Shown: positions 53,229 through 63,142 of the stretch, piece by piece
How the letters are laid out: each line of letters begins with the position of its first letter
Numbering within the stretch: the stretch's first letter is position 1
Assembly: GCF_023740735.1 (NCBI RefSeq)
Contig: NZ_JAMRXH010000023.1
Coordinates: forward strand, 42,929-106,928
DNA from: Nocardia sp. CDC159
GTDB lineage: Bacteria > Actinomycetota > Actinomycetes > Mycobacteriales > Mycobacteriaceae
Reading direction: 5' to 3'
DNA length: 64,000 nucleotides
Made by a program: the position numbers and the translations under genes
Notes under the pieces: model-generated
The model's database searches: none
Seen by the model: the letters and a program-made list of their open reading frames with translations, nothing else
Told to the model about the DNA's origin: nothing

Positions 53229-54824
53229 TCACCTGAACGTGTTCCAGAACTGGCACCGGTGCTCGCTGGCCGCGTCGGTGGTCACCTTGGTGTCGCCGGG
53301 GGCGAACTGGAGGGCGCGCTGCGCGGTGTAGCGCGGCCACGCGGGCTGGTCCCCGACGGCGGGATCGGTGGCGTTCACGAACGCGGCCCAGTAGCGAATC
53401 ATCTGCTGAGACAAGGCCCGCTGGTCGGATGTGGGCGGGGCGGGCAGGCCCTCCACACGGTCGAACAGGTAGGGCAGTTCCAGCGCGTGCGCAGCACCTA
53501 GAGGGAACGGCAGCCCGGACCACTCCGGGGGGACGGCCGCATGCGCGTCGGCGAACTCGTAGGCGTACACCGGTGCGGCCTTGGCCAGCCCGTCGGCCAT
53601 ATCGAGAATCGGGCAGACGAAATCCCGGTCGGTGCCCACGGCGGAAAGCGCCAGCACCGGATGCGGGTAAACGCGCAGCGGGTAGCGGGCCGCGACCTCC
53701 CCGGCACGGGGCCCGACCAACCCGGCCAACAGGTTCGGATAGTTGTCGGCGGTGAAGGTCTGCGGATTCTTCAGGTAGCTGTCGGCGGTGAACGATGTCC
53801 CCTCGTCGTGGGTGAAACCGATCAACACCGGCACCTTCGCGGTCTGCCCGCCGTGGATCGCCTCGACCGGATTCGCCGGCAGCAGCGCCTCACCCGTGAC
53901 TGGCCCGGGTACCAGATCATCCCCTCGACCCACGAAACCCAGTGGCGCATCGAGTAACCGGGCCACCGGCACCGCGCGCAGGCACGCGGCCACCGCGGCG
54001 GGCTCGCCGTCGCACCCGAGCCGAGCGGCGTAGTCCTGGCTCGCTGCGATCGCGGTCGCCCGATCGGCCTGCACCTGACACGGACCGCTCTGCAACACCG
54101 CCGCCCGGAACAACCCCACCGACGCGGGTGAGGCCAGGTGATCACACACCGACATCGCGCCCGCCGACTCCCCGGCGAGGGTGACCTTTGCCGGGTCACC
54201 GCCGAACGCGCCGATGTTGTCACGTACCCACCGCAACGCGGCCTGCTGATCCAACAGGCCGAAATTGCCGACCTGCCCACCGTCGTGCGCCAGCGCCGGA
54301 TGTGCCAGGAAACCGAGCGCACCGAGCCGGTAGTTGATCGTGACGACCACCATGTTCCCGGCGTTCACCAATCCGATCGGTGTGTAATCGCGGCCGCTGC
54401 CGGTCAGGAAGCTGCCCCCATGTATCCACACCAGCACCGGCAACCGCGACCGCTCCCGTGCCGCCGCCGGAGTCCACACGTTCAGACTCAGACAGTCCTC
54501 GCTCTGCGACCAGCCGGGTTGATCCTGCGAGCCGGTCTGTGGGCACTGCGGGCCCGGTGTGGTCGCGTCCCGCTGCCCGCTCCAGGCGGCGGGAGCAGCG
54601 GGCGGTTGCCATCTCCGCTCACCGACAGGTGCTGCGGCATAAGGGATTCCGGCGAAGAGCCGATGATCGTCGGCCACCTGCCCGCGCACCTGCCCGTCGC
54701 GGATCGTCACCACCGACTCCGCGCCGCGTCCGCTGCCTTCCGCGGATCCGCACCCGGCCGCCGCACAGATCAGCAACCCGACCGCCACCGCAGCCCGCAG
54801 TCGACGAAATACCCCAGTACGCAC
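53229..54824 (-). CDS. Type B carboxylesterase, exported lipoprotein
   Basis: GTG 54824 with GGGAGGTCGC upstream gives 531 residues; the open frame runs on to 55943 but that part is an antisense shadow of the CoA-transferase gene. A lipoprotein signal (AVAVGLLICAAAGC) is followed by a complete type B esterase: EDCLSLNVWTP, oxyanion loop WIHGGSFLTGSG, nucleophile elbow LAGESAGAMSV with Ser, the Glu region FTHDEGTSF, and the catalytic His in LGAAHALELPYLF. It hydrolyses carboxylic esters, cell-surface attached. Confidence 0.93.
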   Translation of the reverse strand: MRTGVFRRLRAAVAVGLLICAAAGCGSAEGSGRGAESVVTIRDGQVRGQVADDHRLFAGIPYAAAPVGERRWQPPAAPAAWSGQRDATTPGPQCPQTGSQDQPGWSQSEDCLSLNVWTPAAARERSRLPVLVWIHGGSFLTGSGRDYTPIGLVNAGNMVVVTINYRLGALGFLAHPALAHDGGQVGNFGLLDQQAALRWVRDNIGAFGGDPAKVTLAGESAGAMSVCDHLASPASVGLFRAAVLQSGPCQVQADRATAIAASQDYAARLGCDGEPAAVAACLRAVPVARLLDAPLGFVGRGDDLVPGPVTGEALLPANPVEAIHGGQTAKVPVLIGFTHDEGTSFTADSYLKNPQTFTADNYPNLLAGLVGPRAGEVAARYPLRVYPHPVLALSAVGTDRDFVCPILDMADGLAKAAPVYAYEFADAHAAVPPEWSGLPFPLGAAHALELPYLFDRVEGLPAPPTSDQRALSQQMIRYWAAFVNATDPAVGDQPAWPRYTAQRALQFAPGDTKVTTDAASEHRCQFWNTFR

Positions 54825-54958
54825 GCGACCTCCCTCGACGTAGAAAAACCGGACAGTTGAAGGCGCTGACACCGCAATGGCCGGATATCGAACGTTCGAC
54901 CGGCTGGTGTGTATGCCGGCGAATTGGGTTCCTCGTTGTCCGGCTCGACTGAAGGGCG

Positions 54959-56191
54959 TCACTGTAGCGGGAGGCCGAGTTTTCGGCCGTGCTCGCGGAG
55001 GTGGTCGCGGGCGTGCGGGTGCGCGACCCGGTCGAGGATCTGCTGGGCCTGGTCGGTCATGTCGTTGCCCAGGATTTCGGCGGTGCCCTGCTCGCTGACC
55101 AGGCAGGTGTGCTGGAAGGAGGTGACCGGGCCGGGCAGCCGCGGCACGACGGTGGAGACGTCGGCCTTCGGGTGCCACGACGGTAGTGCGATGATCGCGC
55201 GACCGCCGGGCGAGCGCAGGGAGCCGCCGACGAAGTCGACCTGTCCGCCGAATCCGGAGTAGATGGTTCCGCGCAGCCAGTGCGCGTTGGCCTGGCCGAA
55301 CAGGTCGATCTGCAGGGCGGTGTTCACCGAGATCAGCGCCGGATGCCGGGCGATGGCGGCGAGGTCGTTGGTTTTCTCGGTACGCAGCAACTGCACTCGG
55401 GGATTGTGGTCGATCCAGTCGTACAGTTCGGCGCCGCCGAACACGAACGACGCGGTGACCGGTGCGTCGGGATCCAGCGCTCCGGCCTTCTCTATGGCCA
55501 GCACTCCGTCGCTGAACATCTCCGACCACACCACCAGATTCCGCCGGTCCGTCAATTGGGCCAGGACGGCGTCGGGCACCGCCCCGATCCCCAGTTGGAG
55601 GGCGCTGCCGTCCGGAATCAACGCCGCGACATGGTCTCCAATCCGCTGTGACGCCGCGCTGGATGGTCGCGGCGTCGGATGCGGTAGCGGCTCGTCCACC
55701 TCGATCGCGTAGTCGATGTCGTCGACCGGCACGATCGCGTCGCCGTGCACGTAGGGCATCCCGGGATTCAACTGCGCGATCACCAGGCCGCCGCGGGCGC
55801 GCACGGCCTCGATCGCGGCGGGCAGGATATTGACCTCGATACCCAGCGACACGGTATCTCCCACCACGGGCGAGGTGTGCAGCACCACGATGTCCGGCGG
55901 TAGCTGGTGGGCGAACATGCCAGGCACCAGCGACAGCCGACAAGGGAAATACCGCAGCCGCGCCCGGCCCCGCATACTCGGTCCGACGAACGGCGTTTCC
56001 AGCGTCACGCCCTCTCGATCCGGTAGTGCCGCATGGGTATTCAGTGCGAACAGCCGATATTCGACCAGGGCCTGATCGACGACTGTCAGTGCCCGCCTCG
56101 GCGTGGCGAAGTTGCCGGCGATCACGACCCGTGGTGTATCGGCGATGCCGGACAGTCTGCGGCTGAGCTCCGCCTCGGAGAGAATTCGCAT
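54959..56191 (-). CDS. Acetyl-CoA hydrolase/4-hydroxybutyrate CoA-transferase family protein
   Basis: 410 residues with an intact two-domain CoA-transferase fold. Motifs include PPDIVVLHTSPVV, GLVIAQLNPGMPYVHGDA, SALQLGIGAVPDAVLAQL and SEMFSDGVLAIEKAGALD; the catalytic Glu is expected in this SEMFSDG stretch. GQVDFVGGSLRSPGGRAIIA near the C-terminus is typical of the family. It would move CoA between acetyl-CoA and another carboxylate. It starts seven bases after the acyl-CoA dehydrogenase stop, forming a catabolic operon. Confidence 0.9.
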   Translation of the reverse strand: MRILSEAELSRRLSGIADTPRVVIAGNFATPRRALTVVDQALVEYRLFALNTHAALPDREGVTLETPFVGPSMRGRARLRYFPCRLSLVPGMFAHQLPPDIVVLHTSPVVGDTVSLGIEVNILPAAIEAVRARGGLVIAQLNPGMPYVHGDAIVPVDDIDYAIEVDEPLPHPTPRPSSAASQRIGDHVAALIPDGSALQLGIGAVPDAVLAQLTDRRNLVVWSEMFSDGVLAIEKAGALDPDAPVTASFVFGGAELYDWIDHNPRVQLLRTEKTNDLAAIARHPALISVNTALQIDLFGQANAHWLRGTIYSGFGGQVDFVGGSLRSPGGRAIIALPSWHPKADVSTVVPRLPGPVTSFQHTCLVSEQGTAEILGNDMTDQAQQILDRVAHPHARDHLREHGRKLGLPLQ

Positions 56192-56198
56192 CGCGTGC

Positions 56199-57386
56199 TC
56201 ACCCCTGGAAGGCGGCGCGTCCGGTGAGGGCCCGGCCGATGGTGAGGGTGTGGATTTCGGCGGTGCCCTCGTAGGTCATCACGGCCTCGAGGTTGAGCGC
56301 GTGCCGCAGCGGCGAGTACTCGTCGGTGATTCCGCTGCCGCCGAGGATGGTTCGGCATTCGTGGGCGATGGCGGCGGCGGCGCGCACATTGTTCAGCTTG
56401 CCCATGCTGATCTGCTCCGGGCGCAGTGTCCCGGCCTCCTTCAAGCGGGCCAGGTGCAGTGCGAGCAGCATGCTGTTGCCGAGGGAGATCGTCATATCGG
56501 CCAACTTCTTCTGGGTGAGCTGGAACCCGCTGATCGGACGATCGAACTGGACGCGGGTGTCCGCATAGGACAGCGCGGCCTGCAGGCTGTCGCGACCGGC
56601 GCCGATGGCGCCGAACAGGATGCCGAACCGGGCCTCGTCCAGACACGACAGGGGCGCCCGCAAACCTTCGGCTTCCGGCAACCGCGCGCTGTCGGGCAAC
56701 CGCACGTCGTCGAACATCAGCTCCGAGGTGACCGACGCGCGCAGCGACAGCTTGTTGTGAATGTCACGGGTGCTGAACCCGGGCGTGCCGCGCGGGACCA
56801 GGAATCCGCGCACACCCTCGTCGGTGCGGGCCCAGACGGTGGCGACATCGGCCATGCCGCCGTCGGTGATCCACATCTTCTCCCCGTTGAGAATCCAGTC
56901 CTTCCCATCGCGCACCGCGTGGGTGCGCATCCCGGCGGGATTGCTGCCGAAATCGGATTCGGTGAGGCCGAAACACCCGATCGCCTCGCCTGCGGCCAGG
57001 CGCGGCAACCATTCCCGCTTCTGATCCTCCGAGCCGTAACGCCAGATGGAGAACATCGACAGCGAACCCTGCACCGACACGAAACTGCGCAGACCACTGT
57101 CGGCGGCCTCGAGCTCGAGGCACGCCAGGCCGTAACTGGTCGCGTCCGTTCCCGCGCAGCCGTAGCCGGTCAGATGCATGCCCAGCAGTCCGAGCTTGCC
57201 CAGTTCCGGGACCAGATCTCGCGGAAAGGTGTGGTTCTCGAACCAGTCGGGAATATGCGGACGGGCGCGGTCGGCGAGCAGTTCGGCGACCGCCTGCTGG
57301 ATATCGCGCTCCTCCTCGCTCAGCAGGCCGGCAATATCCAGGATCGCCAATGGGTCGGTCAACGGGGCGGCCGCGGGGTGACTCAT
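56199..57386 (-). CDS. Acyl-CoA dehydrogenase, glutaryl-CoA dehydrogenase-like
   Basis: 395 residues with the flavoprotein signatures CFGLTESDFGSNPAGMRT and WITDGGMADVATVWAR, the substrate-region RFGILFGAIGAGRDSLQAAL, and the catalytic Glu in AVMTYEGTAEIHTL. The overall pattern is closest to glutaryl-CoA dehydrogenases, which oxidise and decarboxylate glutaryl-CoA to crotonyl-CoA, but substrate is not proven. ATG 57386 is preceded by a strong palindromic operator candidate at 57413-57439. Co-transcribed with the CoA-transferase. Confidence 0.92.
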   Translation of the reverse strand: MSHPAAAPLTDPLAILDIAGLLSEEERDIQQAVAELLADRARPHIPDWFENHTFPRDLVPELGKLGLLGMHLTGYGCAGTDATSYGLACLELEAADSGLRSFVSVQGSLSMFSIWRYGSEDQKREWLPRLAAGEAIGCFGLTESDFGSNPAGMRTHAVRDGKDWILNGEKMWITDGGMADVATVWARTDEGVRGFLVPRGTPGFSTRDIHNKLSLRASVTSELMFDDVRLPDSARLPEAEGLRAPLSCLDEARFGILFGAIGAGRDSLQAALSYADTRVQFDRPISGFQLTQKKLADMTISLGNSMLLALHLARLKEAGTLRPEQISMGKLNNVRAAAAIAHECRTILGGSGITDEYSPLRHALNLEAVMTYEGTAEIHTLTIGRALTGRAAFQG

Positions 57387-57412
57387 CGGAACTCCTTACC
57401 CAACCGAATTTA

Positions 57413-57439
57413 TACGTAACCGTAGGTTACCGTTACGTA
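57413..57439. promoter_or_regulatory. Palindromic operator candidate upstream of acyl-CoA dehydrogenase operon
   Basis: TACGTAAC (57413-57420) and GTTACGTA (57432-57439) form an eight-base inverted repeat around an 11-base spacer. A second, nested repeat GTAACC/GGTTAC occupies 57416-57430. Such compound palindromes suit a TetR-type dimer pair. The site is 27-53 bases before the dehydrogenase ATG. Confidence 0.6.
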
Positions 57440-57553
57440 GTTATTTGTCAGCAACAGTTCAGTGTGATCTACCCCTCGGGCTATCTATCAGCAAATACCG
57501 TGTGGTTTTGCCGCCGCCCGCATCCTGACTTCAGTTTGCTGAGGTACACGCAA

Positions 57554-57662
57554 ATGCCGCGTTCCGCGCGGCCCGAGACGGCCGCGCCGCAGGCCGAAAG
57601 ATCAACGCGCAGAGACCCTCTCGGCCGGAGCAACGCACGGAAATGCCTGTGCTCTCAAGGGA
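57554..57662 (+). pseudogene. Possible N-terminus of a divergent regulator, cut by IS30
   Basis: An ATG at 57554 with GAGG upstream opens a frame beginning MPRSARPETAAPQAERSTRR, like the disordered N-terminus of some TetR proteins, and runs into the IS30 end after 36 codons. The position, divergent from the acyl-CoA dehydrogenase operon and beyond its operator, is where its regulator gene would be. No continuation was found to the right of the IS. Weak evidence. Confidence 0.25.
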
Positions 57663-58847
57663 TCATCGCAACGCTGTGTTTCTCCAGATGCCGAGGGATG
57701 TGGTGTGCGATGGCGAGATCGCCGTTGTCGGAGGCGGAGGTCGAGGAGGTGTGGCGGCGGTGGCGGTCCGGGCAGGCGGTGAAGGTGCTGGCCCGGGAGA
57801 TGCGCCGACACCCGTCGACCGTGCGGGACCTGCTGAAACGCTGTGGTGGTGTGCGTCCGGTGCCGCGATGTCGCGGTCGATTGCGGTTGAATCTGGCTGA
57901 GCGCGAGGAGATCTCGCGGGGTCTGGCCGCTGGCCAGTCGCTGCGATCGATCGCCGCCCGGTTGGGACGCGCAGCGTCAACGATCTCGCGAGAGGTCGCC
58001 GCCAACGGTGGCCGGGACCGGTATCGGGCCTTGGTCGCCGATCGCGCCGCGTGGACGCGGGCGGTCCGGCCGAAACCGACGAAACTGTCCCGGCAGCCGG
58101 AGCTGTCGGCGTTGGTGGCAGACCGGTTGGCGCGGCGCTGGTCACCGCGGCAGATCGCGGGCTGGCTGCGCCGAAACCCGCAGAGCACCCTGGGGTATGT
58201 GTCGCACGACCATCTACCGGTCGCTGTTCATCCAGGCCCGCGGCGACCTGCGCCACGAGCTGACCCGCTATCTGCGCACCCGCCGGGCGATGCGGCGACC
58301 CGTCGGCGCCCGGCTGCCCGACGGCCGCGGCGGCCGACCCGGAGTGTGGAGTATTGCCGCATGTCCCGCCGAGGCCGACGATCGTGCCGTGCCCGGGCAT
58401 TGGGAAGGAGATCTGGTCTTCGGCCGGGGCATGACCCCGATCGCGACAGTGGTCGAACGCTCGACCCGGTTCCTGATGCTGGTCGCGCTGCCCGACGGGC
58501 ACCGCGCCGATCTCGTCGCGGCCGCGCTCGCCGCGAAGATCACGACGCTGCCGACGGCGGTGCGGCGCACGCTGACCTGGGATCAGGGCCACGAGATGGC
58601 CGAGCACGCCCGGTTCACCGTCGCCACCGGTGTCCCGGTCTACTTCTGCGATCCGAAGAGCCCGTGGCAGCGCGGCAGCAACGAGAACACCAACGGCCTT
58701 GTCCGGCAATACCTTCCCCGCACCGTCGACATGCGCGACTACACCCAAACCGACCTCGACGCCATCGCCGACGAACTCAACCAACGACCTCGACAAACCC
58801 TCGGCTACAAAACACCATCAGAAGCACTCAACGACGCGTTGCGATGA
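57663..58847 (+). mobile_element. IS30-family insertion sequence, frameshifted
   Basis: Terminal inverted repeats TCATCGCAACGC (57663-57674) and GCGTTGCGATGA (58836-58847) bound a 1185-base element, with the transposase stop codon inside the right repeat, as usual in this family. No target duplication is obvious. It lies between the acyl-CoA dehydrogenase operon and a lipoprotein gene. Confidence 0.85.
57710..58847 (+). pseudogene. IS30-family transposase, broken by a frameshift near 58209
   Basis: ATG 57710 opens with MARSPLSEAEVEEVWRRWRS, an N-terminal HTH, and a second HTH SLRSIAARLGRAASTISREV. At about 58209, after GYVSH, the frame must shift by two bases to reach TIYRSLFIQARGDLRHEL. The DDE catalytic core follows: Asp in GHWEGDLVFG, Asp in LTWDQGHEM and Glu in SNENTNGLVRQYLP. 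In the family the join reads VSHETIYRSLF, so two bases appear to have been lost. Inactive unless a programmed shift or a sequencing error explains it. Confidence 0.85.
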
Positions 58848-59075
58848 CCGCCTGAAGCCGCAGGCATGCGCGGATACTGCGACGGCCCCGAGATGTCTGG
58901 GAGCCGTTGATCTTCCGTTGGGTGTCGACGGCGGCTGGGGCGGCGCTCGCGGCATTACCGCTCACTCAGGCTACTGTAGCCAGCTTGTTCGGACTGCTCG
59001 GCTACGGCACGTCATCTGCCTGGTGAGCGGGATGCTCCGAGTAGCAATGGATCTCTCGGCGGCCGTGCGTATCGG

Positions 59076-60134
59076 TCAGCGCGGCAGCTGATGGTAGAGC
59101 CGGACGAGTTCTTCGGCTGTGGCACGAGCTGCGGCGCAGCCGTTGAAGGCATCGATTGTGATGATCTCGGATTTCAGGTGATCGTCGAACATACTGCCGA
59201 GGTGCTCTGGGGTGAACACTGCGTCAGAAGGCGGCTGCAGCGCGGTCGAGACGCTGATCTGACAGTGGCTGTCCGGCCCCCCTGCACCTTTTCTTTGCAC
59301 TGCCCGTAGGCCACCGATCATGGTTTCCTCCGCGCCGCTGTCGCGATTTCTGACGGACTCGATGTCCATGTGTGCGCTGTCTCTGACGAACTGGTATTCG
59401 ATGTCCTGGTATGTCGAATCGTCGTGACCATCGAGCTGGAACCGGCATCCCCAGGGCAGTTCGTTCCCGTCTTCCTTTAGCGCGGGACGGTGTCCCTGTC
59501 CGATCGTGCCGAGCACGGCGCACGGATCGAGTGCGGCCAGCGGGGAGTTCATGTGGGCATATTTCGAGGTCGCTCGTAAGGGCGGGTCGAGCCGGTGCGT
59601 GAGGGCTGCGGTGGCGATGTCCCGAGCTGTCGCACAAGGATCGCCGGAGTGCACCGTGAAGCTGATATGCCAGCGGTCACCGACCGGCGCATCCGCAGAA
59701 CAGTGGTCGGGCTTGGCCTTGTTGTCGTCCCATGTGCGAGTCGTGATCGCGCTCTCACTGCGCTGGGCTTGACCGGGAAGCATCGTTGCCGTGATCGTGC
59801 TGCCAGGCCCGATGTCGGGGGATTTGAATGACACACTGCACTGGCTGAATTCGCGGTCGACACCGAAGTAGTTGGGCGTCCCGATCCGGTGTATCACGGC
59901 GTCGTCGAGGTAGCCGCACGGATCCAGCGGGCGCAGAGTATCGCGGTAGGCGATCATCATCTGGTCCTGTGGAGACAGCACCGTCGCCCACGCCGGGACC
60001 GGCCCCGGTGGTGCCGTCAGCGGTGGGAGTGTCGGTACTGGCGCGGTGGGTGTCCGTGTCGACGAGGACGCACACGACGACACAGCGATCACACCCGCCA
60101 TCAGCATCGCGACAGCAAGGACTACTCTCCTCAT
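59076..60134 (-). CDS. DUF3558-like lipoprotein
   Basis: ATG 60134 gives 352 residues (GTG 60146 adds four). A lipoprotein signal ends at VIAVSSCASS (Cys about 21), followed by a Thr/Pro-rich linker. The rest contains two copies of a domain with the DUF3558-like pattern: PLDPCGYLDDAVIHRIG ... FSQCSVSF in the first, and ALDPCAVLGTIGQGHRP ... PWGCRFQL in the second, each with paired Cys. Such lipoproteins are common in Nocardia and relatives and have no known function. Confidence 0.82.
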   Translation of the reverse strand: MRRVVLAVAMLMAGVIAVSSCASSSTRTPTAPVPTLPPLTAPPGPVPAWATVLSPQDQMMIAYRDTLRPLDPCGYLDDAVIHRIGTPNYFGVDREFSQCSVSFKSPDIGPGSTITATMLPGQAQRSESAITTRTWDDNKAKPDHCSADAPVGDRWHISFTVHSGDPCATARDIATAALTHRLDPPLRATSKYAHMNSPLAALDPCAVLGTIGQGHRPALKEDGNELPWGCRFQLDGHDDSTYQDIEYQFVRDSAHMDIESVRNRDSGAEETMIGGLRAVQRKGAGGPDSHCQISVSTALQPPSDAVFTPEHLGSMFDDHLKSEIITIDAFNGCAAARATAEELVRLYHQLPR

Positions 60135-61132
60135 GCCGACGGACACTACGCCCCATTCACCGTATTCGTCCGATCAGATCATCACAAAACCCTCATTCGA
60201 CCCGGTCACATCGAATCGCGGGGACGAGTCGGTCGACAAACCTCTCCCCCCACGATCCGAAGCCGCTCCGACACAAGCGGTTTGCCGATGCGAGGCATCA
60301 AATCAAGACTCTCATCGGCTATGAGGGAGCGTTGCCGACGGCTGCAAGGTATTCGGCTCGTTGATCTCCCACAGCCCGCGCTGGCCGCTTCGAACCGCGC
60401 GGGTTGCGGCATGAGCGCACAACTGCTTGATGTAGAACGACTTACGTTCTCGGATGGCCTGGAAATCTTCGGAGGACCTCATCTACGTGAAGCCTCGTCT
60501 GATGGCTTGAGTCGCTGGAGCAAGGCGTTATCACGCTGGCAGCAACCTGCGGACTGACCGATTAGCTGGCAGGAAGGGTTGTCGGGACTTCCACGTCCGC
60601 AGCCGCCTCAGACCGCTGACGTCTTTTCGGCTTCCACTGATCGATCCAGCTGAGCAACGTCTCGATGGACCTGAGAAGAAGCTCTGTCAGCAACTCGGCG
60701 ATCACGGTCTTATTGTTCCAGACGGCCGAGCTGTGCCAACTTCTTGACAGTCAAGATGGTTGGGTCGCGCGAGTGATCTGCGTCGAGGCGGTGGTCGATG
60801 GTGCCAGCGCTACGGTCGAGCGCCCAGTCGGCCACTTCGGCGCCGGGCCGGTCTACTGCGAGGGCTCCAGGCCCCTCGGACGTTCAGGGTTCCCGGTGGC
60901 GAGATCGGTCCTTCGCAGTTGAGTAGCGGACGTTCGCCGGGTGCAGGCTCAGGATCGCGTAGCCGCGGAGATGACCCGCCCGGTACCTCATCGGTAATTG
61001 GTATCCGAACTGGCACACCGTGGTCGTGCATCCACAGCGCGTGCCACGGGTCGATTGCGATCCGACAGACCCGTCGTCGGATATGCCTGGCCCGCTGCGG
61101 ATGCCAGCCTGCGAACCGAGCTTCCAATCGGT
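60135..61132. other. Gene-poor stretch
   Basis: About 1 kb upstream of the lipoprotein gene with no convincing gene. Frames at 59889-60557 and 60760-61203 are low-complexity and lack ribosome-binding sites. Confidence 0.45.
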
Positions 61133-61405
61133 TCACAGGTTGCGGTCGACGGTCTTGCAGGTATCGCGGCCGACATCCTCGACGGTATCGACGGTATCGT
61201 TGAGGAGTCCGCCGCGATCGATGATGTCTTCGAGGACTCCGCCGAGGAGGCCGCCTGCGCTAATCGTAGCGTCGCAGCCGGTGTCGACGGTGTCTTCGAT
61301 GCTGTGGCCGGGATCGTGATCTGCCTGTGCGAAGCCCGCGCCGCTGAATAGCGCGGCGACTGTCATCGTCCCGGCTGCGATGGCGCGAATCGACTTGGTG
61401 TTCAT
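61133..61405 (-). CDS. Small secreted protein
   Basis: ATG 61405 with AGGAG ten bases upstream gives 90 residues: a signal peptide (MNTKSIRAIAAGTMTVAALF to AQA, about 28) and a mature part of about 60 residues, acidic with two Cys (VDTGCDATISAGGLLGGVLE and GRDTCKTVDRN). Asp/Val repeats (DTVDTVEDVGRD) give it a repetitive look. Family not recognised. The longer frame to 61699 has no signal-peptide start. Confidence 0.65.
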   Translation of the reverse strand: MNTKSIRAIAAGTMTVAALFSGAGFAQADHDPGHSIEDTVDTGCDATISAGGLLGGVLEDIIDRGGLLNDTVDTVEDVGRDTCKTVDRNL

Positions 61406-62078
61406 TTCAGGACTCCTGTGCAGGGGAGGCTCGCTCGCTGAGACCTCCGATATGGGATCTATCGGACGCCGCTGCGAAATGTTAGCTGGATCACAGCTAC
61501 GTGTGGCTGTGACGTGGTCGTCCTCCGCATTCAAGCTGGTCAGCTGCACTGGTCGCAGAGTCGGCATCACCCCAGGAAGTAGGTGCCGGGAAGATACCAC
61601 GCCGGGCGGCGCAAGCGTGGGTTCCCGCGCGCGGACTGAAAATCGGCCAGGCGGGCACAGCGGTATACCCGCGCGGCGTTGATGCCGCGCTTGAGCCACC
61701 CCGGCAACCTATGCTGCGGCCCAACGCGGCCCGCACCGACTAGCACTCCTTCGGCGCACTGCCATCCACTACGACCAGAAGGCTACCGGCAGGTGAAACA
61801 ACTTGAAGCACAACGGATTAATGTGCAATAGAGCCTTGGTTCACCAACCCGTTCAATTGACCAAATGACCGACCGACACACCTCGTCGACATTTCCGTGC
61901 CTTGCTCAGGCCGAGGGTCTCTGCGCGTTGATCGGCCTGCGGCGCGGCCGTATCGGGTCGCGCGGAATGCGGCATGTGAGCGCGTTCCTATGCCCCACAG
62001 CCGGCTTGGCGTCGAGGGCACCGTGATCGATATGGAAGAAGCCTTGCCCACGGTCGACGTGCGTTGTGGCGTGCCGAC
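61406..62078. other. Intergenic stretch
   Basis: About 670 bases without a convincing gene. It should hold the promoter for the small secreted-protein gene at its left side. Nothing else definite. Confidence 0.4.
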
Positions 62079-62270
62079 GTGATCGTCTTGTTCGACTGGT
62101 TGTCCAGCACCGATCTGCACACGGTGCCGATTACACACCCGGCACACAAGCAGGCGTGGGCGGATCTTCGGACGCGGTTGGAGCGGGCGGCCGACGAGGA
62201 CGTGACGACAGCCACCGCTATGGAGATCGCCACGGCCCAAGAGGACGTGGCCCCAGACATGGGCGGGTGA
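62079..62270 (+). CDS. Small hypothetical protein
   Basis: GTG 62079 gives 63 residues beginning VIVLFDWLSSTDLHTVPITH; the pattern with PAHKQAWADLRTRLERA and a Glu/Asp-rich helix looks like a real small protein of a type I have seen in Nocardia-like genomes, but I cannot name a function. Ribosome-binding site weak; TTG 62064 is an alternative start. It converges with the neighbouring TIGR03086 gene (26-base gap). Confidence 0.5.
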   Translation: MIVLFDWLSSTDLHTVPITHPAHKQAWADLRTRLERAADEDVTTATAMEIATAQEDVAPDMGG

Positions 62271-62296
62271 CCGAGCCGATTCGGCGGGACCCTGAT

Positions 62297-62836
62297 CTAC
62301 ATTGGCCGACCAAGGAATGCCAGCAGGCGCTCTTGCACCCCAGCAGAGTCCTGGATCTGGACCGCGGGAGCGAACAAGCCACTGGCCGCCATGATGGGGT
62401 GGGCTCGCTCGACAGTGGGCAACAACTCCGCAACGACTCGCGGATCAAGCGTCTCGTCGGCTCCGATCGCACGGGCCAAATCCCATGTGTGAGTGGCCAG
62501 GTCGGTTGTCAGGATACGTGCAAGATCGGCAATCGGAGCGTCGCCGCCGAAGGGTGAGGGCGCCGACTGCTCCAGTGCGCCGGGGAGCGTGAGTCCGGTC
62601 TGCACCGCGGTGCACGCGGCCGTGAACGCTGCCGCCGGATCGCCGTCGGGTCGCTCGACAGGTCGAACGAGCAGCCGCGAGGCCATCCGTTCGTGGTTGG
62701 CGGTGACATGGTGCACCAGTCGTCGGACATCCCACTCCGAGCACGGGGTGGGCAAGTCCCAGTGGTCGGGCGCGACTTGCTGCAGGCAGGTGTGAAATCG
62801 ATCGGCGGTGCGGCGATGCAGTTCGACGATGTCCAT
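62297..62836 (-). CDS. TIGR03086-family protein (mycothiol-maleylpyruvate isomerase-like fold)
   Basis: ATG 62836 gives 179 residues (GTG 62872 adds 12). The DinB/maleylpyruvate-isomerase-like helical bundle shows LHRRTADRFHTCLQQV, PTPCSEWDVRRLVHHVTANH with the metal-binding His region, and LTTDLATHTWDLARAIG with the distal His-x3-Asp. These actinobacterial proteins bind metal through three His residues and are related to mycothiol-dependent enzymes. Substrate unknown. Confidence 0.88.
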   Translation of the reverse strand: MDIVELHRRTADRFHTCLQQVAPDHWDLPTPCSEWDVRRLVHHVTANHERMASRLLVRPVERPDGDPAAAFTAACTAVQTGLTLPGALEQSAPSPFGGDAPIADLARILTTDLATHTWDLARAIGADETLDPRVVAELLPTVERAHPIMAASGLFAPAVQIQDSAGVQERLLAFLGRPM

Positions 62837-63142
62837 GCGGATGGTCTCCGGAATTCGCTCGGTCACTTGCACATTGTCAGCAAGAGCCTAGCAGCGTTGA
62901 CTATGTCTAGCTATAGCCAGACCGAGAGTCTTGCTGAAATCGCTTGGTAATTCCAAGAAGCGGACGTTGCGGGACAGTCGACCCCACCACTCGGACCGCG
63001 CGACCATTCGGTGAACCGCTTCAGATCGTTCGTGCCGTAAAGGTTTGGGGCCGCCGTGACGGCCGCGCGGGTGGCGAGCTGAGGATATGCATCGAGACGG
63101 AAAACCGTTGCGCGCCAGCGAACCACTCGCCAGAGTGACGGC
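62837..63142. other. Intergenic stretch left of the integrase remnant
   Basis: About 300 bases with no convincing gene. The missing N-terminal half of the integrase at 63143 is not recognisable here. Confidence 0.4.

Noticed and set aside
54960..55943. N-terminal extension of the carboxylesterase frame to 904 codons
   Set aside because: It is antisense-like sequence rich in Arg/Gly overlapping the CoA-transferase gene in another frame; the lipoprotein signal and ribosome-binding site place the start at 54824.
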